64,000 nt of DNA from assembly GCF_012650175.1 (NCBI RefSeq), contig NZ_JAAILI010000067.1:1-64000 (forward strand), given 5' to 3'. The translations under genes and the position numbers were made by a program. Shown in pieces: positions 34,768 through 44,980 of the stretch. Within the stretch, counting starts at the first letter, position 1. The number at the start of each line of letters is the position of its first letter. The notes under the pieces were generated by a model, which saw only the letters and a program-made list of their open reading frames with translations, did no database searches and was not told the origin of the DNA. Source of the DNA: Sphingomonas sp. S2M10 (GTDB taxonomy: Bacteria; Pseudomonadota; Alphaproteobacteria; Sphingomonadales; Sphingomonadaceae).

Positions 34768-36750
34768 ATGAAGACGTTACTTCGCGCAGTGCTGTTGGCT
34801 ACTGCGGGGCTGCCGGTCACGGTGTCGGCGCAAGGCACGGACGCCGTCAATTTCGGCAGGCGGGAGTTTGTCCAGCAGATCAGCCTGTCACCGGACGGCA
34901 GCCATGTTGCCGTTCTCCAGCCGCTGATCGGCCGCGGCGGCGCGCTGATGGTGGCGGATCTTGCCACCGGCAGATCGGCAGTCGTCCTCCGCGCCAGCGG
35001 CGATCCCGAGCGACTGCGCAATTGCCACTGGGCCAGCAACACCGGGATCATCTGCAACGTCTACATGATCCAGCGGCTCGCCCAGACGCTGCCCTTCACG
35101 CGCATGGTTACCGTCAACAGCGACGGCACGGACCTGAAGGTGCTGAGCTCGCGCGAAAGCTCGAACGCTCTCGACATCATGCAGTCTGGCGGAACCATCG
35201 TCGATTGGGGGCCGGACGGTTCCGACGGGTCGGTGCTGATGACGCGCGATTTCGTCCCGGAATATTCCACCGGCACGCATTTGGCCAATACCAAGGAAGG
35301 GCGCGGGGTGGAGTTGGTCCACGCGACGACGCTGCGACGCAAGCAGGTGGAGGGGCCACAGTATGGCGCGCGGGAATATATCAGCGACGGGCATGGCTCG
35401 GTCCGCATCATGGGGGTGGAGAGCAGGAACGCCAGCGGGCTGCGGACCGGCCGGACCTCCTATAGCTACCGCTTGCCGGGCAGCCGCGAGTGGAAGTCGC
35501 TCGGCGAGTTGGTCGACACGCCGACGGGATTCACCGGCTTCGATCCCTATGCGGTCGATCGCGACGCCAACCTCGTCTACGGCTTCGAATCGGTCGACGG
35601 GCGGATGGCGCTCTACAGCATCTCGCTCGACGGGAAGCGGACGCGCACGCTGGTGTTCGCCAACCCTCTGGTCGATGTCGACGGGCTCGTCCGAATCGGT
35701 CGCCACCGGCGCGTGGTCGGCGCCAGCTACGCTACGGATCGTCGCGTCACCGAATTCTTCGATCCCGAACTGAAGAAATTGCGTACGGACCTCGCCAAGG
35801 CGCTGCCGGGCAAGCCGCTGGTGACATTCGTCGATGCCAGCGCGGACGAATCGAAGTTGCTGCTGTTTGCCGGCAGAGACAGCGATGCGGGCACCTATTA
35901 TGTCTACGACAAGAAGACGCGGCACCTGGAAGAGGTCATGGCGTCGCGGCCGCAGCTGGCCGGTACCAAGCTGGCGAGCGTGCAGCCGATCACCTTCCCG
36001 GCCGCCGACGGCACGATAGTCCCCGGCTATCTCACGCTGCCGGCGGGCAGCGACGGCAAGAACCTGCCGGCGATCGTGATGCCGCATGGCGGCCCCGGCG
36101 CGCGCGACGAATGGGGCTTTGACTGGCTGGCGCAGTTCTTCGCGGCACGCGGCTTCGCGGTCCTGCAGCCCAATTATCGCGGTTCGACCGGCTATGGCGA
36201 CGCCTGGTACCAGAAGAACGGCTTCCAGTCGTGGCGCACGGCGATCGGCGACGTCAACGATGGCGGGCGCTGGCTGCTGAAGCAGGGCATTGCCGCGCCG
36301 GGCAAGCTGGCGATCGTGGGCTGGTCCTATGGCGGCTATGCGGCGCTGCAGACCGCGGTGCTCGATCCGGACCTGTTCAAGGCGATCGTCGCGATCGCGC
36401 CGGTGACCGATCTGGAGACGCTGCGGGGTGAGGCTTCGGGCTTCACCAGCTACGCGCTGGTCGACGACTTTATCGGCCATGGCCGTCATGTCCGCGAAGG
36501 CTCGCCCGCACAGAATGCCGATCGGATCAAGGCGCCCGTGCTGCTGTTCCACGGCGACCAGGACCTGAATGTCGGCGTCGGCGAATCGCGGATGATGGCG
36601 TCGCGGCTGCGTGGTGCGGGCAAGCAGGTGGACTATGTCGAGTTCAAGGGGCTCGACCATCAGCTGGAAGACGATGCCGTGCGCGCCCGGATGCTCGACA
36701 AGAGCGACGCCTTCCTGCGCACCGCGCTGACCCTGCCGGCCAAGCCCTGA
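34768..36750 (+). CDS. Exported S9-family (prolyl oligopeptidase-like) serine peptidase
   Basis: The 660-residue product has a signal peptide (MKTLLRAVLLATAGLPVTVSAQ), an N-terminal beta-propeller-like region of ~370 residues, then an alpha/beta-hydrolase domain. The oxyanion and nucleophile region is PNYRGSTGYG followed by GWSYGGYAAL (Ser about 520), with Asp in HGDQDLNVG (about 597) and His in LDHQLE (about 631). It fits acylaminoacyl-peptidase or dipeptidyl-peptidase types. With the divergent M28 enzyme it suggests peptide scavenging. Confidence 0.92.
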   Translation: MKTLLRAVLLATAGLPVTVSAQGTDAVNFGRREFVQQISLSPDGSHVAVLQPLIGRGGALMVADLATGRSAVVLRASGDPERLRNCHWASNTGIICNVYMIQRLAQTLPFTRMVTVNSDGTDLKVLSSRESSNALDIMQSGGTIVDWGPDGSDGSVLMTRDFVPEYSTGTHLANTKEGRGVELVHATTLRRKQVEGPQYGAREYISDGHGSVRIMGVESRNASGLRTGRTSYSYRLPGSREWKSLGELVDTPTGFTGFDPYAVDRDANLVYGFESVDGRMALYSISLDGKRTRTLVFANPLVDVDGLVRIGRHRRVVGASYATDRRVTEFFDPELKKLRTDLAKALPGKPLVTFVDASADESKLLLFAGRDSDAGTYYVYDKKTRHLEEVMASRPQLAGTKLASVQPITFPAADGTIVPGYLTLPAGSDGKNLPAIVMPHGGPGARDEWGFDWLAQFFAARGFAVLQPNYRGSTGYGDAWYQKNGFQSWRTAIGDVNDGGRWLLKQGIAAPGKLAIVGWSYGGYAALQTAVLDPDLFKAIVAIAPVTDLETLRGEASGFTSYALVDDFIGHGRHVREGSPAQNADRIKAPVLLFHGDQDLNVGVGESRMMASRLRGAGKQVDYVEFKGLDHQLEDDAVRARMLDKSDAFLRTALTLPAKP

Positions 36751-36751
36751 C

Positions 36752-36783
36752 AAAAGAAAAGGGGCGGCCCGAAGGACCGCCCC
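36752..36783 (-). terminator. Terminator of rpsD (bidirectional hairpin)
   Basis: Read on the minus strand, ggggcggtcc and ggccgcccc pair across a TTCG tetraloop and are followed by ttttcttttg. On the plus strand the same hairpin ends in gtttctcgttt, so it probably also stops the S9 peptidase transcript. Confidence 0.85.
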
Positions 36784-36812
36784 GTTTCTCGTTTCCCGAA
36801 GGAGGCCGAAGC

Positions 36813-37427
36813 TTAGCGCGAGTAGAACTCGACGACCAGGTTCGGTTCCATCTTCACCGGGTACGGCACTTCGTCGAGCGTCGGCACGCGGGTGAAGGTG
36901 ACCTTCGCCGCGCCGTCCGGGGCGACATAGTCGGGGATGTCGCGCTCGGCGAGGCTCTGCGCTTCCATGACCAGCGCCATTTCCTGCGCCTTGCCGCTCA
37001 GGCTGATTTCCTGGCCCGGCTTGATGCGGCGCGAGCCGATGTTGCACTTCTCGCCGTCGACGCGGACATGGCCGTGGTTGACCAGCTGGCGGGCCGCGAA
37101 GATCGTCGGCGCGAACTTGGCGCGATAGACGATCATGTCGAGGCGCTGCTCGAGCAGGCCGATCAGGTTCTGACCGGTGTCGCCCTTCATCTTCGAGGCG
37201 TCTTCGTACGAGCGCTTGAACTGCTTCTCGGTGATGTCGCCGTAATAGCCCTTGAGCTTCTGCTTGGCGCGCAGCTGGATGCCGAAGTCCGACATCTTGC
37301 CCTTGCGGCGCTGGCCGTGCTGGCCGGGGCCGTACTCACGCTTGTTCACCGGGGACTTCGGACGACCCCAGATGTTTTCGCCCATGCGGCGATCGAGCTT
37401 ATGCTTGGCGCTGGAGCGCTTCGACAT
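36813..37427 (-). CDS. rpsD: 30S ribosomal protein S4
   Basis: The 204-residue product is a complete S4 with the S4 RNA-binding domain ([31 protein letters not shown]) and ends VEFYSR. It nucleates assembly of the 30S body. It stands alone, as in many alphaproteobacteria, not in the rpoA operon. It is followed by a strong terminator; the ~190 bases upstream hold no other gene. Confidence 0.97.
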   Translation of the reverse strand: MSKRSSAKHKLDRRMGENIWGRPKSPVNKREYGPGQHGQRRKGKMSDFGIQLRAKQKLKGYYGDITEKQFKRSYEDASKMKGDTGQNLIGLLEQRLDMIVYRAKFAPTIFAARQLVNHGHVRVDGEKCNIGSRRIKPGQEISLSGKAQEMALVMEAQSLAERDIPDYVAPDGAAKVTFTRVPTLDEVPYPVKMEPNLVVEFYSR

Positions 37428-37618
37428 ATAAAATCCTTTACCAATTGCTGTGACGTTGACCCGGGCAGCAAGCCGTCCTGATCGCGATCCCGGTATCGCC
37501 TGTGCTTCTCTGGTGAAAAGCGCAGGGCCACCGCTTCACCGGGGTGCGGGGCCAATTGCGAAGGGGCGCGCCTAGCGGGGTGGTGCGGGGGAGTCAAGGG
37601 CGCGGTAGGGCGCGGTGC

Positions 37619-37885
37619 TCAGTCGCCCGGGGTGTTTCGCGACGCGCGATTGCGCAAGGCGCGGTTCACGTTCGCGTCGTCGCGCTCATGGATGGACTGC
37701 CATTCGACGCGTGTGTGGCATTCGCGCTTGAAAAAGTTCGAGCCGGTAACCTGGGTGCGGCGGCAGATCGGCTTTTCATCTGCGGTCGTCTGGCTGCTGG
37801 TGGTACCGCCAGTGGACGGCGCCGCCTGTTGGGCAATGACCGGGGTCGAGAACAGGGCCAGAGCGGCGGCAAAAAACGTCAGCAT
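37619..37885 (-). CDS. Small exported protein of unknown function
   Basis: The 88-residue product has a signal peptide (LTFFAAALALFSTPVIAQQ), a Ser/Thr-rich linker and a C-terminal part with two cysteines (PICRRTQ, KRECHTR) that could form a disulphide, plus an ASRNTPGD end. No known family was recognised, though similar KxICRxxxxTGSR proteins are frequent in sphingomonads. The ATG at 37885 is preferred: GGAGA lies about six bases before it, whereas it almost touches the ATG at 37891. Confidence 0.75.
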   Translation of the reverse strand: MLTFFAAALALFSTPVIAQQAAPSTGGTTSSQTTADEKPICRRTQVTGSNFFKRECHTRVEWQSIHERDDANVNRALRNRASRNTPGD

Positions 37886-38032
37886 TCGCATTCTCCCCAG
37901 AGATACGCTCGCCCGAGATATTGCAGCCGCGGGGCTGCGAAATCCCGTAGGAATACGCGCCAATCTATTCGGAACCAACCGCATTCCGCAAGTGATAGCG
38001 ACGCCGTGGATCTACGCACCGCCGTCGCGAGA

Positions 38033-39166
38033 TCATGCCGCCGCGTGCCATTCCGCAACGACCAGCGGATCCGGTTCGGCGGCGAGGTGGATCTGGCGCT
38101 CTTGACGCCAACGCGGCGGATCCAGCCGTTCCAACGCCCAGACGGCGGCCCCCCGCACCAGAGGCGCGGGATCGTCGAGCAGCGCGAGCACCGGCGCGAC
38201 CAGCCGGGCACTCCCGCTGTTGCCGGCGGCGATCAGGCAGTTGCGGACCATCCGGTCCCGGCCGATCCGCTTGATCGGGGAGCCCGCGAAGACTTCGCGG
38301 AAGCTGGCATCGTCCAGTGCCAGCAGATCGGCGAGGTAGGGCACGGTCAGCTCGGCGCGGGGGTGAAAGGCCAGGTTTGCCTGCGCGGCGGCGGCGAACT
38401 TATTCCATGGGCACACCGCGAGGCAATCGTCGCAGCCATAGATGCGATTGCCGATTCCCTCGCGCAGGTCGCGGGGGATGGGCCCCTTGTTCTCGATCGT
38501 GAGGTAGGAGACGCAGCGGCGCGCATCGATGCGGTAGGGGGCGGGGAAGGCGCCCGTCGGGCATGCGGTCTGGCAGGCGTCGCAGCTGCCGCAGCCACCG
38601 CCGCTCGGGCCATCGGATGCGAGGTCGAGCGTCGTGTAGATCGCGCCGAGGAACAGCCAGCTGCCATGGCTGCGGCTGACCAGATTGGTGTGCTTGCCCT
38701 GCCAGCCGAGCCCCGCGGCTTCGGACAGCGGCTTTTCCATCACCGGCGCGGTATCGACGAACACCTTCACATCGGCCCCCGGCGCCTCGGCGACCAGCCA
38801 GCGGGCAAGCTCCTTGAGCCGGCGTTTCACGACGTCGTGATAGTCGGCGCCCTGCGCATAGACCGAGATGCGGCCGACCTCGCCTTCGTCCGCCAGCGCC
38901 AGCGGATCGGTAGCGGGGGCATAGCTCATCCCCAGCGCGATCACCGAGCGCACTTCGGGCCACAGGCCCTTGGGGCTGCCGCGCTGCTCGGCACGCTCCT
39001 CCATCCACAGCATGTCGCCATGCGCGCCATCGGCCAGCCACTGGCGCAGCCGTTCGGCAGTGCGCGGCGCGGCATCGGCGTGCGCCACGCCGCAGGCCGC
39101 GAAGCCGATCGCCGCCGCCTTCGCCTTCAGCCGTTCTTCGATGGACTTGTCTTGCCGCACCTGCAC
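38033..39166 (-). CDS. queG: Epoxyqueuosine reductase
   Basis: The 377-residue product has the cobalamin-binding N-terminal domain ([34 protein letters not shown]) and two 4Fe-4S motifs, [14 protein letters not shown] and [12 protein letters not shown], then a HEAT-like C-terminus. It reduces epoxyqueuosine to queuosine in tRNA, following QueA (18524-19555). It is divergent from the ABC exporter genes with about 36 bases between starts. Confidence 0.95.
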   Translation of the reverse strand: MQVRQDKSIEERLKAKAAAIGFAACGVAHADAAPRTAERLRQWLADGAHGDMLWMEERAEQRGSPKGLWPEVRSVIALGMSYAPATDPLALADEGEVGRISVYAQGADYHDVVKRRLKELARWLVAEAPGADVKVFVDTAPVMEKPLSEAAGLGWQGKHTNLVSRSHGSWLFLGAIYTTLDLASDGPSGGGCGSCDACQTACPTGAFPAPYRIDARRCVSYLTIENKGPIPRDLREGIGNRIYGCDDCLAVCPWNKFAAAAQANLAFHPRAELTVPYLADLLALDDASFREVFAGSPIKRIGRDRMVRNCLIAAGNSGSARLVAPVLALLDDPAPLVRGAAVWALERLDPPRWRQERQIHLAAEPDPLVVAEWHAAA

Positions 39167-39202
39167 CCGCTACCACGTTGCGATTGCAAGGGGGAGGCAT
39201 CG

Positions 39203-40129
39203 TTGCAGCAACTGGCCGTGAGTGCCTCCGGGCTGGTCAAGCATTTCGGCGATCGGCGTGCCGTCGACGGCGTCGGGATCGCCGTGCCCAAGGGGCTGAT
39301 CTACGGCGTGCTCGGCCCCAACGGGGCGGGCAAGACCACGACGCTGCGCATGCTGCTCGGCATTATCGAACCCGATGGGGGCGAACGGACGTTGCTCGGC
39401 AGCCGACATCCGCGCGACATGAGCGATCAGGTCGGCTATTTGCCCGAAGAGCGCGGGCTCTATCCCAACATGAAGTGTCGCGAGGCGATCGCCTTCATGG
39501 GCGCGCTGCGCGGGCTGCCCTGGGCGACCGGCCGCAAGCGGGCGGGCGAGTTGCTCGAGAGCGCCGGTCTCGGCCATGCCGCCGACGACAAGATCCGCAA
39601 GCTCTCCAAAGGCATGGCGCAGCTGGTGCAGCTGCTCGGCTCGGTGGTGCACGAGCCCGATCTGCTGGTGCTCGACGAGCCCTTTTCGGGGCTGGACCCG
39701 GTCAACCAGGAACGGCTCGAACTGCTGATCCGCGCCCAGCGCGATCGCGGCGCGACGATCCTCTTTTCCACCCATGTGATGGCGCATGCCGAGCGGCTGT
39801 GCGAGCGCATCTCGGTGATCGCCGGCGGGAGGGTGCGGTTCGAGGGCACGGTGGACGATGCCCGTGCGCTGCTGCCGCTCCGCGCCCGCTACACGCCGCA
39901 TCACGATGCGGACGCGATCGGCGCGATGCTGCCGGGCGACGCCGTGCGCGAGGGCGGCAGCTGGCGCTTCACCGTGCCCGATGGCGGGATAGAAGCGCTG
40001 CTGGTCCGGCTGATCGACGCCGGGCACGGCATTTCCGGTCTGTCGATCGAACGACCGGGCCTGCACGACGCCTTTGTCCGCATCGTCGGCGCCGATGCGC
40101 TGTCCGACCAGACGGAGACGGCCGCATGA
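39203..40129 (+). CDS. ABC transporter ATP-binding protein (ABC-2/NatA type)
   Basis: The product of about 308 residues has Walker A GPNGAGKTT, an LSKGMAQLVQL signature region, Walker B LLVLDEPFSGLDP and the His switch in STHVMAHAE, with a ~75-residue C-terminal extension as in NatA/DUF4162-type exporters. The likely start is the TTG at 39203 with GGGGGAGG five bases upstream; a GTG at 39218 is the alternative. Its stop overlaps the permease start (ATGA). The substrate is unknown; sodium or antibiotic efflux are known for relatives. Confidence 0.9.
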   Translation: MQQLAVSASGLVKHFGDRRAVDGVGIAVPKGLIYGVLGPNGAGKTTTLRMLLGIIEPDGGERTLLGSRHPRDMSDQVGYLPEERGLYPNMKCREAIAFMGALRGLPWATGRKRAGELLESAGLGHAADDKIRKLSKGMAQLVQLLGSVVHEPDLLVLDEPFSGLDPVNQERLELLIRAQRDRGATILFSTHVMAHAERLCERISVIAGGRVRFEGTVDDARALLPLRARYTPHHDADAIGAMLPGDAVREGGSWRFTVPDGGIEALLVRLIDAGHGISGLSIERPGLHDAFVRIVGADALSDQTETAA

Positions 40130-41334
40130 TGCCGCGCTTCCTTCGCCACGCGCTGACGATCGCGAGGCGGGACTTCACCGCGACGGTGATGACGCCGACC
40201 TTCCTGCTGTTCCTGCTCAGCCCGCTGCTGATGATCGGCTTCGGGGTGATCGGCGGACTGAGCGGGCAGGCGGCGAGCAGCGCCAGCGAGGCGCGGCAGC
40301 AGATCGTCGCGATCGCGCCGCTAGGCCAGCATGACGCGCTGCGCGCCGGCGATCGCGAGCTGCGCAGCGTGTTCACCCGCGATTCCGTCCGGCCGCGCCT
40401 GCGCCTCGAGCAGCCGCAAGCCGATCCGGCGCGGCAGGCACGCGCGCTGTTCGATGCGGATGCGAGCGAGGTGGCGGCGGTGCTGTACGGCCCGCTCGAC
40501 CGCCCCATGGTGCTGCGCCGCGCGGGTGCCGAGGCCGAGGGGCGCTATCTCGCCGCGCTCGCCGCGCAGACGCTCCGCGCCGAACAGGCCGGGGGCATTC
40601 GCAGTACGCCGCGCTTCGAGACGATCCGGCGGGAAGCACCGACGGTCAGCGGGCGCGGGCAGGCAGCCTATTTCTCCACCTTCGCGATCTTCCTCGTCAC
40701 GCTGATGCTGTCGGGCCAGGCAGTGGGCGCGATGGCCGAGGAGCGTTCGAACAAGGTGATCGAGATTCTCGCCGCCGCGGTACCGCTAGAAAGCGTGTTC
40801 TTCGGCAAGCTGCTCGGTGCCTTCGGGTCGGCGCTGCTGTTCGTCGCCTTCTGGGGCACGCTGGTCGCCAATCTGCCGCGGCTGCTGCCGGGGGACGCGG
40901 CGGGGATGCTGAGCAGCCTCAGCGTCGCGGTCGGGCCGATCTTCCCGCTGTTGCTCGTCGGCTATTTCGTGATGGCGTATCTGCTGCAGAGCGCGGTGTT
41001 CCTGGGCGTGGGTGCGCTTGCTTCCACCCAGCGCGAGATCCAGATGCTGTCCTTGCCGATCACCATCTTCCAGTTCGCGATGTTCGGCATGGCCTCCTAT
41101 GCGGCCGGTAACCCGGGGAGCTGGGTGGCGACGGCGGCGGAGATCGTGCCGTTCAGCTCGCCGATGGCGATGGCGGCGCGGGCGGCGAATGCGCCGGAGC
41201 TTTGGCCGCATGCGCTCGCCTTTGTCTGGCAGGCGCTGTGGGTGGCGGGCACGCTGACGATCGCGGCACGGCTGTTCCGGCGCGGCGTACTCAAGTCCGG
41301 CAGCCCGAAGCGGGGGAAGAAGGCGGTGGCGTAG
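40126..41334 (+). CDS. ABC-2 type transporter permease (NatB-like)
   Basis: The 402-residue protein starts with a cytosolic segment and one membrane helix (FLLFLLSPLLMIGFGVIGG), then a large extracytoplasmic domain of ~150 residues, then about five C-terminal helices including SGQAVGAMAEERSNKVIEIL, the conserved EExSNKVxE motif of the ABC-2 family. It pairs with the upstream ATPase (ATGA overlap). Function beyond export is not visible. Confidence 0.9.
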   Translation: MMPRFLRHALTIARRDFTATVMTPTFLLFLLSPLLMIGFGVIGGLSGQAASSASEARQQIVAIAPLGQHDALRAGDRELRSVFTRDSVRPRLRLEQPQADPARQARALFDADASEVAAVLYGPLDRPMVLRRAGAEAEGRYLAALAAQTLRAEQAGGIRSTPRFETIRREAPTVSGRGQAAYFSTFAIFLVTLMLSGQAVGAMAEERSNKVIEILAAAVPLESVFFGKLLGAFGSALLFVAFWGTLVANLPRLLPGDAAGMLSSLSVAVGPIFPLLLVGYFVMAYLLQSAVFLGVGALASTQREIQMLSLPITIFQFAMFGMASYAAGNPGSWVATAAEIVPFSSPMAMAARAANAPELWPHALAFVWQALWVAGTLTIAARLFRRGVLKSGSPKRGKKAVA

Positions 41335-41340
41335 GACTGA

Positions 41341-41516
41341 ACTCCTCCCCCTTGACGGGGGAGGATAGCGTAGCTTGGCAGCGTGCTGCCTAGCGAAGCT
41401 TGGAGAGGGTGAGCGGCGCGCAGCGCCGCGCGATTTGCGTTCGCAAATCGCTCCCCTCTCCCTCCCACTGCCTCCGGCAGCGGGCCCCTCCCTCCCCCGC
41501 AAGGGGGGAGGGAAAA
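41341..41516. repeat. Composite GC-rich palindromic element
   Basis: It contains cctcccccttgacgggggag, then a cttggcagcgtgctgcctag and gcgcgcagcgccgcgcgatt region, and ends ccctcccccgcaaggggggagg. The order of modules is the same as in 57186-57373 but in the opposite orientation, so the two are copies of one mosaic element. Confidence 0.8.
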
Positions 41517-41521
41517 GGACC

Positions 41522-41785
41522 TCAATGCGCCGCGTCGTCGATCGCGTTGCCGGTGCGATCGACGCCGTTCGCCAGCGCGTCACCGGTGTCGTCCGCGCCT
41601 TCGCGGATCGCGCGACCGGCGCGGTCCGCACCATTCTCGATCCGGTCGCCCAGCCGATCCGCCGCGTTGGACAGGGAGTCGCCGGTGCGCTCCAGCGAAT
41701 TGTCGACGCGGTCCTCGGTGCTCGGCGAGCAGGCGGCGAGACCCAGCGCTAGCGCGGGCAACAGAACGGACAGAGTCTTCGGCAT
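41522..41785 (-). CDS. Putative lipoprotein made of five 11-residue repeats
   Basis: The 87-residue product has a lipoprotein signal peptide with lipobox LAAC (Cys at residue 19). From residue 25 the mature part consists of five consecutive 11-residue units, each ending in Gly ([55 protein letters not shown]) and a short final unit. The pattern predicts an amphipathic helix of the apolipoprotein/LEA kind. AGGAGA lies four bases before the ATG. Function unknown; the consistent signal, site and periodicity make it likely real. Confidence 0.8.
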   Translation of the reverse strand: MPKTLSVLLPALALGLAACSPSTEDRVDNSLERTGDSLSNAADRLGDRIENGADRAGRAIREGADDTGDALANGVDRTGNAIDDAAH

Positions 41786-41837
41786 ATGGTCTCCTGGGTG
41801 TCTAGTCAGCGGGCGCACACGCGCGTAGAGGGCCGCC

Positions 41838-42290
41838 ATGCAGCATCGCATCGCCCTCGCCTCGGATCACGCCGCCTTCGCCATGAAGGCAGAACTCGCC
41901 GATTGGTTGCGTGGCCTTGGCCACGACGTGCTCGATCTGGGCACCAACGGACCGGAGAGCGTCGACTATCCGGATTATGGCTATCGCCTTGGCAAGGCGA
42001 TCGAGAGCGGCGAGGCGACCTTTGGCATCGCGCTGTGCGGATCGGGGATCGGCATCTCGATCGCGGTCAACCGCAATCCCGCCGCCCGCTGCGCGCTCGT
42101 CTCCGAGCCGCTCTCGGCGAGCCTTGCGCGCCAGCACAACGATGCCAATGTCATCGCGCTCGGCGCCCGGCTGGTCGGCATCGAGATGGCCAAGGCCTGC
42201 ATCACCATGTTTCTCGAAACGGCTTTCCTCGGCGACCGTCACCAGCGTCGCGTGGAGAAGCTGCGCAACCCCGAAAGGAGCCCCGCATGA
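41838..42290 (+). CDS. rpiB: Ribose-5-phosphate isomerase B
   Basis: The 150-residue product has the RpiB/LacAB motifs [12 protein letters not shown], the [14 protein letters not shown] loop, the catalytic-Cys segment [14 protein letters not shown] and [14 protein letters not shown]. It interconverts ribose 5-phosphate and ribulose 5-phosphate. Its stop overlaps the glyA start (ATGA), giving an rpiB-glyA-nrdR-trmJ operon. Confidence 0.94.
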   Translation: MQHRIALASDHAAFAMKAELADWLRGLGHDVLDLGTNGPESVDYPDYGYRLGKAIESGEATFGIALCGSGIGISIAVNRNPAARCALVSEPLSASLARQHNDANVIALGARLVGIEMAKACITMFLETAFLGDRHQRRVEKLRNPERSPA

Positions 42291-43594
42291 GCACCAACCC
42301 CGTAACGGCAGGCCTTCAGCCGGATGGCTTCTTCACCAAATCGCTCGCCGAGGTCGATCCGGCGGTGTTCGCCGGCGTCGAGCATGAGCTCGCCCGCGAG
42401 CAATATCAGATCGAGCTGATCGCCTCCGAGAACATCGTCTCCAAGGCGGTGCTCGAGGCGCAGGGCTCTGTGTTCACCAACAAGTACGCCGAGGGCTATC
42501 CCGGCAAGCGCTATTACCAAGGCTGCCACCCGTCCGACGAGGTGGAGCAGCTGGCGATCGACCGCGCCAAGCAGCTGTTCGGCTGCGGCTTCGCCAATGT
42601 CCAGCCGCACTCGGGTGCGCAGGCCAACGGCGCGGTGATGCTCGCGCTGACCAAGCCGGGCGACACCATCCTCGGCCTCAGCCTCGATGCCGGCGGCCAC
42701 CTGACGCACGGCGCCCGCGCGGCGATGAGCGGCAAGTGGTTCAACGCGGTCCAGTACGGCGTGCGCCCGGACGATCACCTGATCGACTATGACCAGGTCG
42801 CCGCGCTCGCCCGCGAGCATAGCCCCAAGCTGATCATCACCGGCGGCTCGGCCTATCCGCGCCACATCGATTTCGCCCGCTTCCGCGCGATCGCGGACGA
42901 GGTCGGCGCGATGTTCATGGTCGACATGGCGCACTTCGCGGGCCTGGTCGCCGGCGGCGTCCACCCGACCCCGTTCGGCCATGCCCATGTCGTCACCACC
43001 ACCACGCACAAGACGCTGCGCGGTCCGCGCGGCGGCATGATCCTGACCAATGACGAGGGCGTAGCCAAGAAGATCAACTCGGCGGTGTTCCCGGGTCTTC
43101 AGGGCGGTCCGCTGATGCACGTGATCGCCGCCAAGGCGGTCGCCTTCGGCGAGGCGTTGCGCCCCGAGTTCAAGAGCTATGCGGCAGCCGTGGTCGAGAA
43201 CGCCAAGGTGCTGGCGGCGACGCTCAAGGAGCGCGGTGCGAACCTCGTCTCGGGCGGCACCGACACGCATCTCGCGCTGGTCGACCTCACCCCGCTGGGC
43301 GTGACGGGCAAGGATGCCGACGAGGCGCTGGAGCGCGCGGCGATCACCTGCAACAAGAACGGCATCCCCAACGATCCGCTGCCGCCGATGAAGACCAGCG
43401 GCATCCGCGTCGGCTCGCCGGCGGGCACCACCCGCGGCTTCGGCCCGGCCGAGTTCCGCGAGATCGGCAACATGGTCGCCGACGTGCTCGACGGGCTGCG
43501 GAACAAGGGCGAGGCGGGCGACGCCGCGGTCGAGGCCGATGTGAAGGCCCGCGTCCGCGCGCTGTGCGAACGCTTCCCGATCTACGGCGGCTAA
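42287..43594 (+). CDS. glyA: Serine hydroxymethyltransferase
   Basis: The 435-residue product has [28 protein letters not shown], the PLP-Lys segment [14 protein letters not shown] and [10 protein letters not shown]. It converts serine and tetrahydrofolate to glycine and methylene-tetrahydrofolate. The rpiB-glyA-nrdR order is common in alphaproteobacteria. Confidence 0.97.
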   Translation: MSTNPVTAGLQPDGFFTKSLAEVDPAVFAGVEHELAREQYQIELIASENIVSKAVLEAQGSVFTNKYAEGYPGKRYYQGCHPSDEVEQLAIDRAKQLFGCGFANVQPHSGAQANGAVMLALTKPGDTILGLSLDAGGHLTHGARAAMSGKWFNAVQYGVRPDDHLIDYDQVAALAREHSPKLIITGGSAYPRHIDFARFRAIADEVGAMFMVDMAHFAGLVAGGVHPTPFGHAHVVTTTTHKTLRGPRGGMILTNDEGVAKKINSAVFPGLQGGPLMHVIAAKAVAFGEALRPEFKSYAAAVVENAKVLAATLKERGANLVSGGTDTHLALVDLTPLGVTGKDADEALERAAITCNKNGIPNDPLPPMKTSGIRVGSPAGTTRGFGPAEFREIGNMVADVLDGLRNKGEAGDAAVEADVKARVRALCERFPIYGG

Positions 43595-44071
43595 GTGCGC
43601 TGTCCCTTCTGTTCCAATGAAGCCAGCCAGGTAAAGGATAGCCGCCCCACCGACGACGGGGCGGCGATCCGCAGGCGGCGGCAATGCGAGGCGTGCGGTG
43701 CGCGCTTCACTACCTTCGAGCGCATCCAGCTGCGCGACCTGACCGTCGTAAAGAGCGGCGCCAATGGCAATGAGGGGCGGCGCGAGCCGTTCGAGCGCGA
43801 GAAGCTGATGCGCTCGGTCTCCACCGCCTGCCGCAAGCGCCCGATCCAGCCCGCCCAGATCGAGCGGCTGGTCTCCGGCATCCAGCGCCAGCTGGAGACG
43901 ACGGGCGAGAGCGAAATCCTCTCCCAGCGCATCGGCGAGCTGGTGATGGAGGCGCTCAAGGGCCTCGATTCGGTGGCCTATATCCGCTTCGCCAGCGTGT
44001 ATAAGGATTTCCGCGAGGCGAAGGATTTCGAGGAATTCGCCGGTAACGTCAGCGAGGTCGGCAAAAGTTGA
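43595..44071 (+). CDS. nrdR: Transcriptional repressor NrdR
   Basis: The 158-residue protein starts with a zinc ribbon (MRCPFCSN and CEACGARF) followed by an ATP-cone domain ([23 protein letters not shown]). NrdR senses ATP/dATP and represses ribonucleotide reductase genes. The GTG start follows the glyA stop directly with no gap. Confidence 0.96.
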   Translation: MRCPFCSNEASQVKDSRPTDDGAAIRRRRQCEACGARFTTFERIQLRDLTVVKSGANGNEGRREPFEREKLMRSVSTACRKRPIQPAQIERLVSGIQRQLETTGESEILSQRIGELVMEALKGLDSVAYIRFASVYKDFREAKDFEEFAGNVSEVGKS

Positions 44072-44790
44072 ATTCCCCCGTGATCGTGCTCGTCCGCCCG
44101 CAATTGGGCGAGAATATCGGCAAGGCCGCGCGCGCCATGCTCAACTTCGGGCTGACCGAGATGCGGCTGGTGTCCCCCCGCGACGGCTGGCCGAACCCTT
44201 CGGCCGGGCCGGCGGCAAGTGGCGCCGATCTGGTGCTGGAAAAGGCACAGGTCTTCGAGAGCGTCGCCGATGCGGTGGCGGATTGCACGCACGTCTATGC
44301 GACCACGGTGCGCAAGCGCGGCGTGACCAAGCCGGTAGTGACCCCCGAGGTCGCCGCGCGCGAGATCCACGGCGCGCCCACCCGCAGCGCGATCCTGTTC
44401 GGGCCGGAGCGCTCGGGGCTGGAGACCGATGATGTGGCCCTTGCCCGCACGATCGTCACCGTGCCGATCAACCCCGAATTCGGCTCGCTGAACCTGGCCC
44501 AGGCGGTGATCCTGGTCGCCTATGAATGGTCGAAGCATGTCGGGCTGGAGAGCCCGCCCGCGGTCGACCTTGATCCGCCGGCGCCGCAGGAGGAGCTGGA
44601 CGGGATGATCGGCCAGCTCGACGCGATGCTCGACGATTCGGGCTATTATTTCCCGCCGGACCGTGTGCCCTCGACCAAACGGACGTTGCGCACGCTGCTG
44701 ACCAAGCCGCGCTGGTCGAGCCAGGAACTGCGCACGCTGCGCGGGGTGCTGTCCGCGCTGGATGGACGCAAGCGGCATCGGGCGGAGTAA
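44068..44790 (+). CDS. tRNA/rRNA methyltransferase TrmJ-like (SPOUT family)
   Basis: The 240-residue product has the SpoU/TrmH motifs [35 protein letters not shown] and [15 protein letters not shown]. The ~80-residue C-terminal helical extension is typical of TrmJ, which 2'-O-methylates nucleotide 32 of some tRNAs. It starts with a TTG that overlaps the nrdR stop (TTGA), the same junction type as at ccmA. It is the last gene of the rpiB operon and is followed by a 97-bp repeat. Confidence 0.88.
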   Translation: MNSPVIVLVRPQLGENIGKAARAMLNFGLTEMRLVSPRDGWPNPSAGPAASGADLVLEKAQVFESVADAVADCTHVYATTVRKRGVTKPVVTPEVAAREIHGAPTRSAILFGPERSGLETDDVALARTIVTVPINPEFGSLNLAQAVILVAYEWSKHVGLESPPAVDLDPPAPQEELDGMIGQLDAMLDDSGYYFPPDRVPSTKRTLRTLLTKPRWSSQELRTLRGVLSALDGRKRHRAE

Positions 44791-44823
44791 GAGGCCGGCG
44801 AAGGCACGCCCCGACCCGATAGT

Positions 44824-44920
44824 CGTCATTCCCGCGAAGGCGGGAATCCATTCGCCTGTGCGTTGGAGGAAAGAACCTCGGCTTCAGCGCCAATGGATCC
44901 CCGCCTTCGCGGGGATGACG
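44824..44920. repeat. 97-bp long-inverted-repeat element, copy 3
   Basis: Close copy of 2517-2613, between the convergent trmJ-like and helicase genes. The centre reads ggaaagaacctcggcttcag. Confidence 0.9.
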
Positions 44921-44980
44921 ACCAACAATCTGTGAGGAGGCCGGCTCCCCCTCCACGTCGGGAAGGGGAGCGTTGTCAGC

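Noticed and set aside
34888..37047. 719-codon minus-strand frame across the S9 peptidase and rpsD
   Set aside because: It spans two genes with convincing motifs and a terminator, and its own composition is that of antisense GC-rich DNA.
37428..37618. Possible ribosomal-protein leader or riboswitch upstream of rpsD
   Set aside because: No conserved leader structure could be recognised by eye in the ~190 bases.
37544..39202. Upstream extension of the ABC ATPase reading frame
   Set aside because: The extension is antisense to queG and the small exported protein. ATPase homology begins near the TTG at 39203, which has a good ribosome-binding site.
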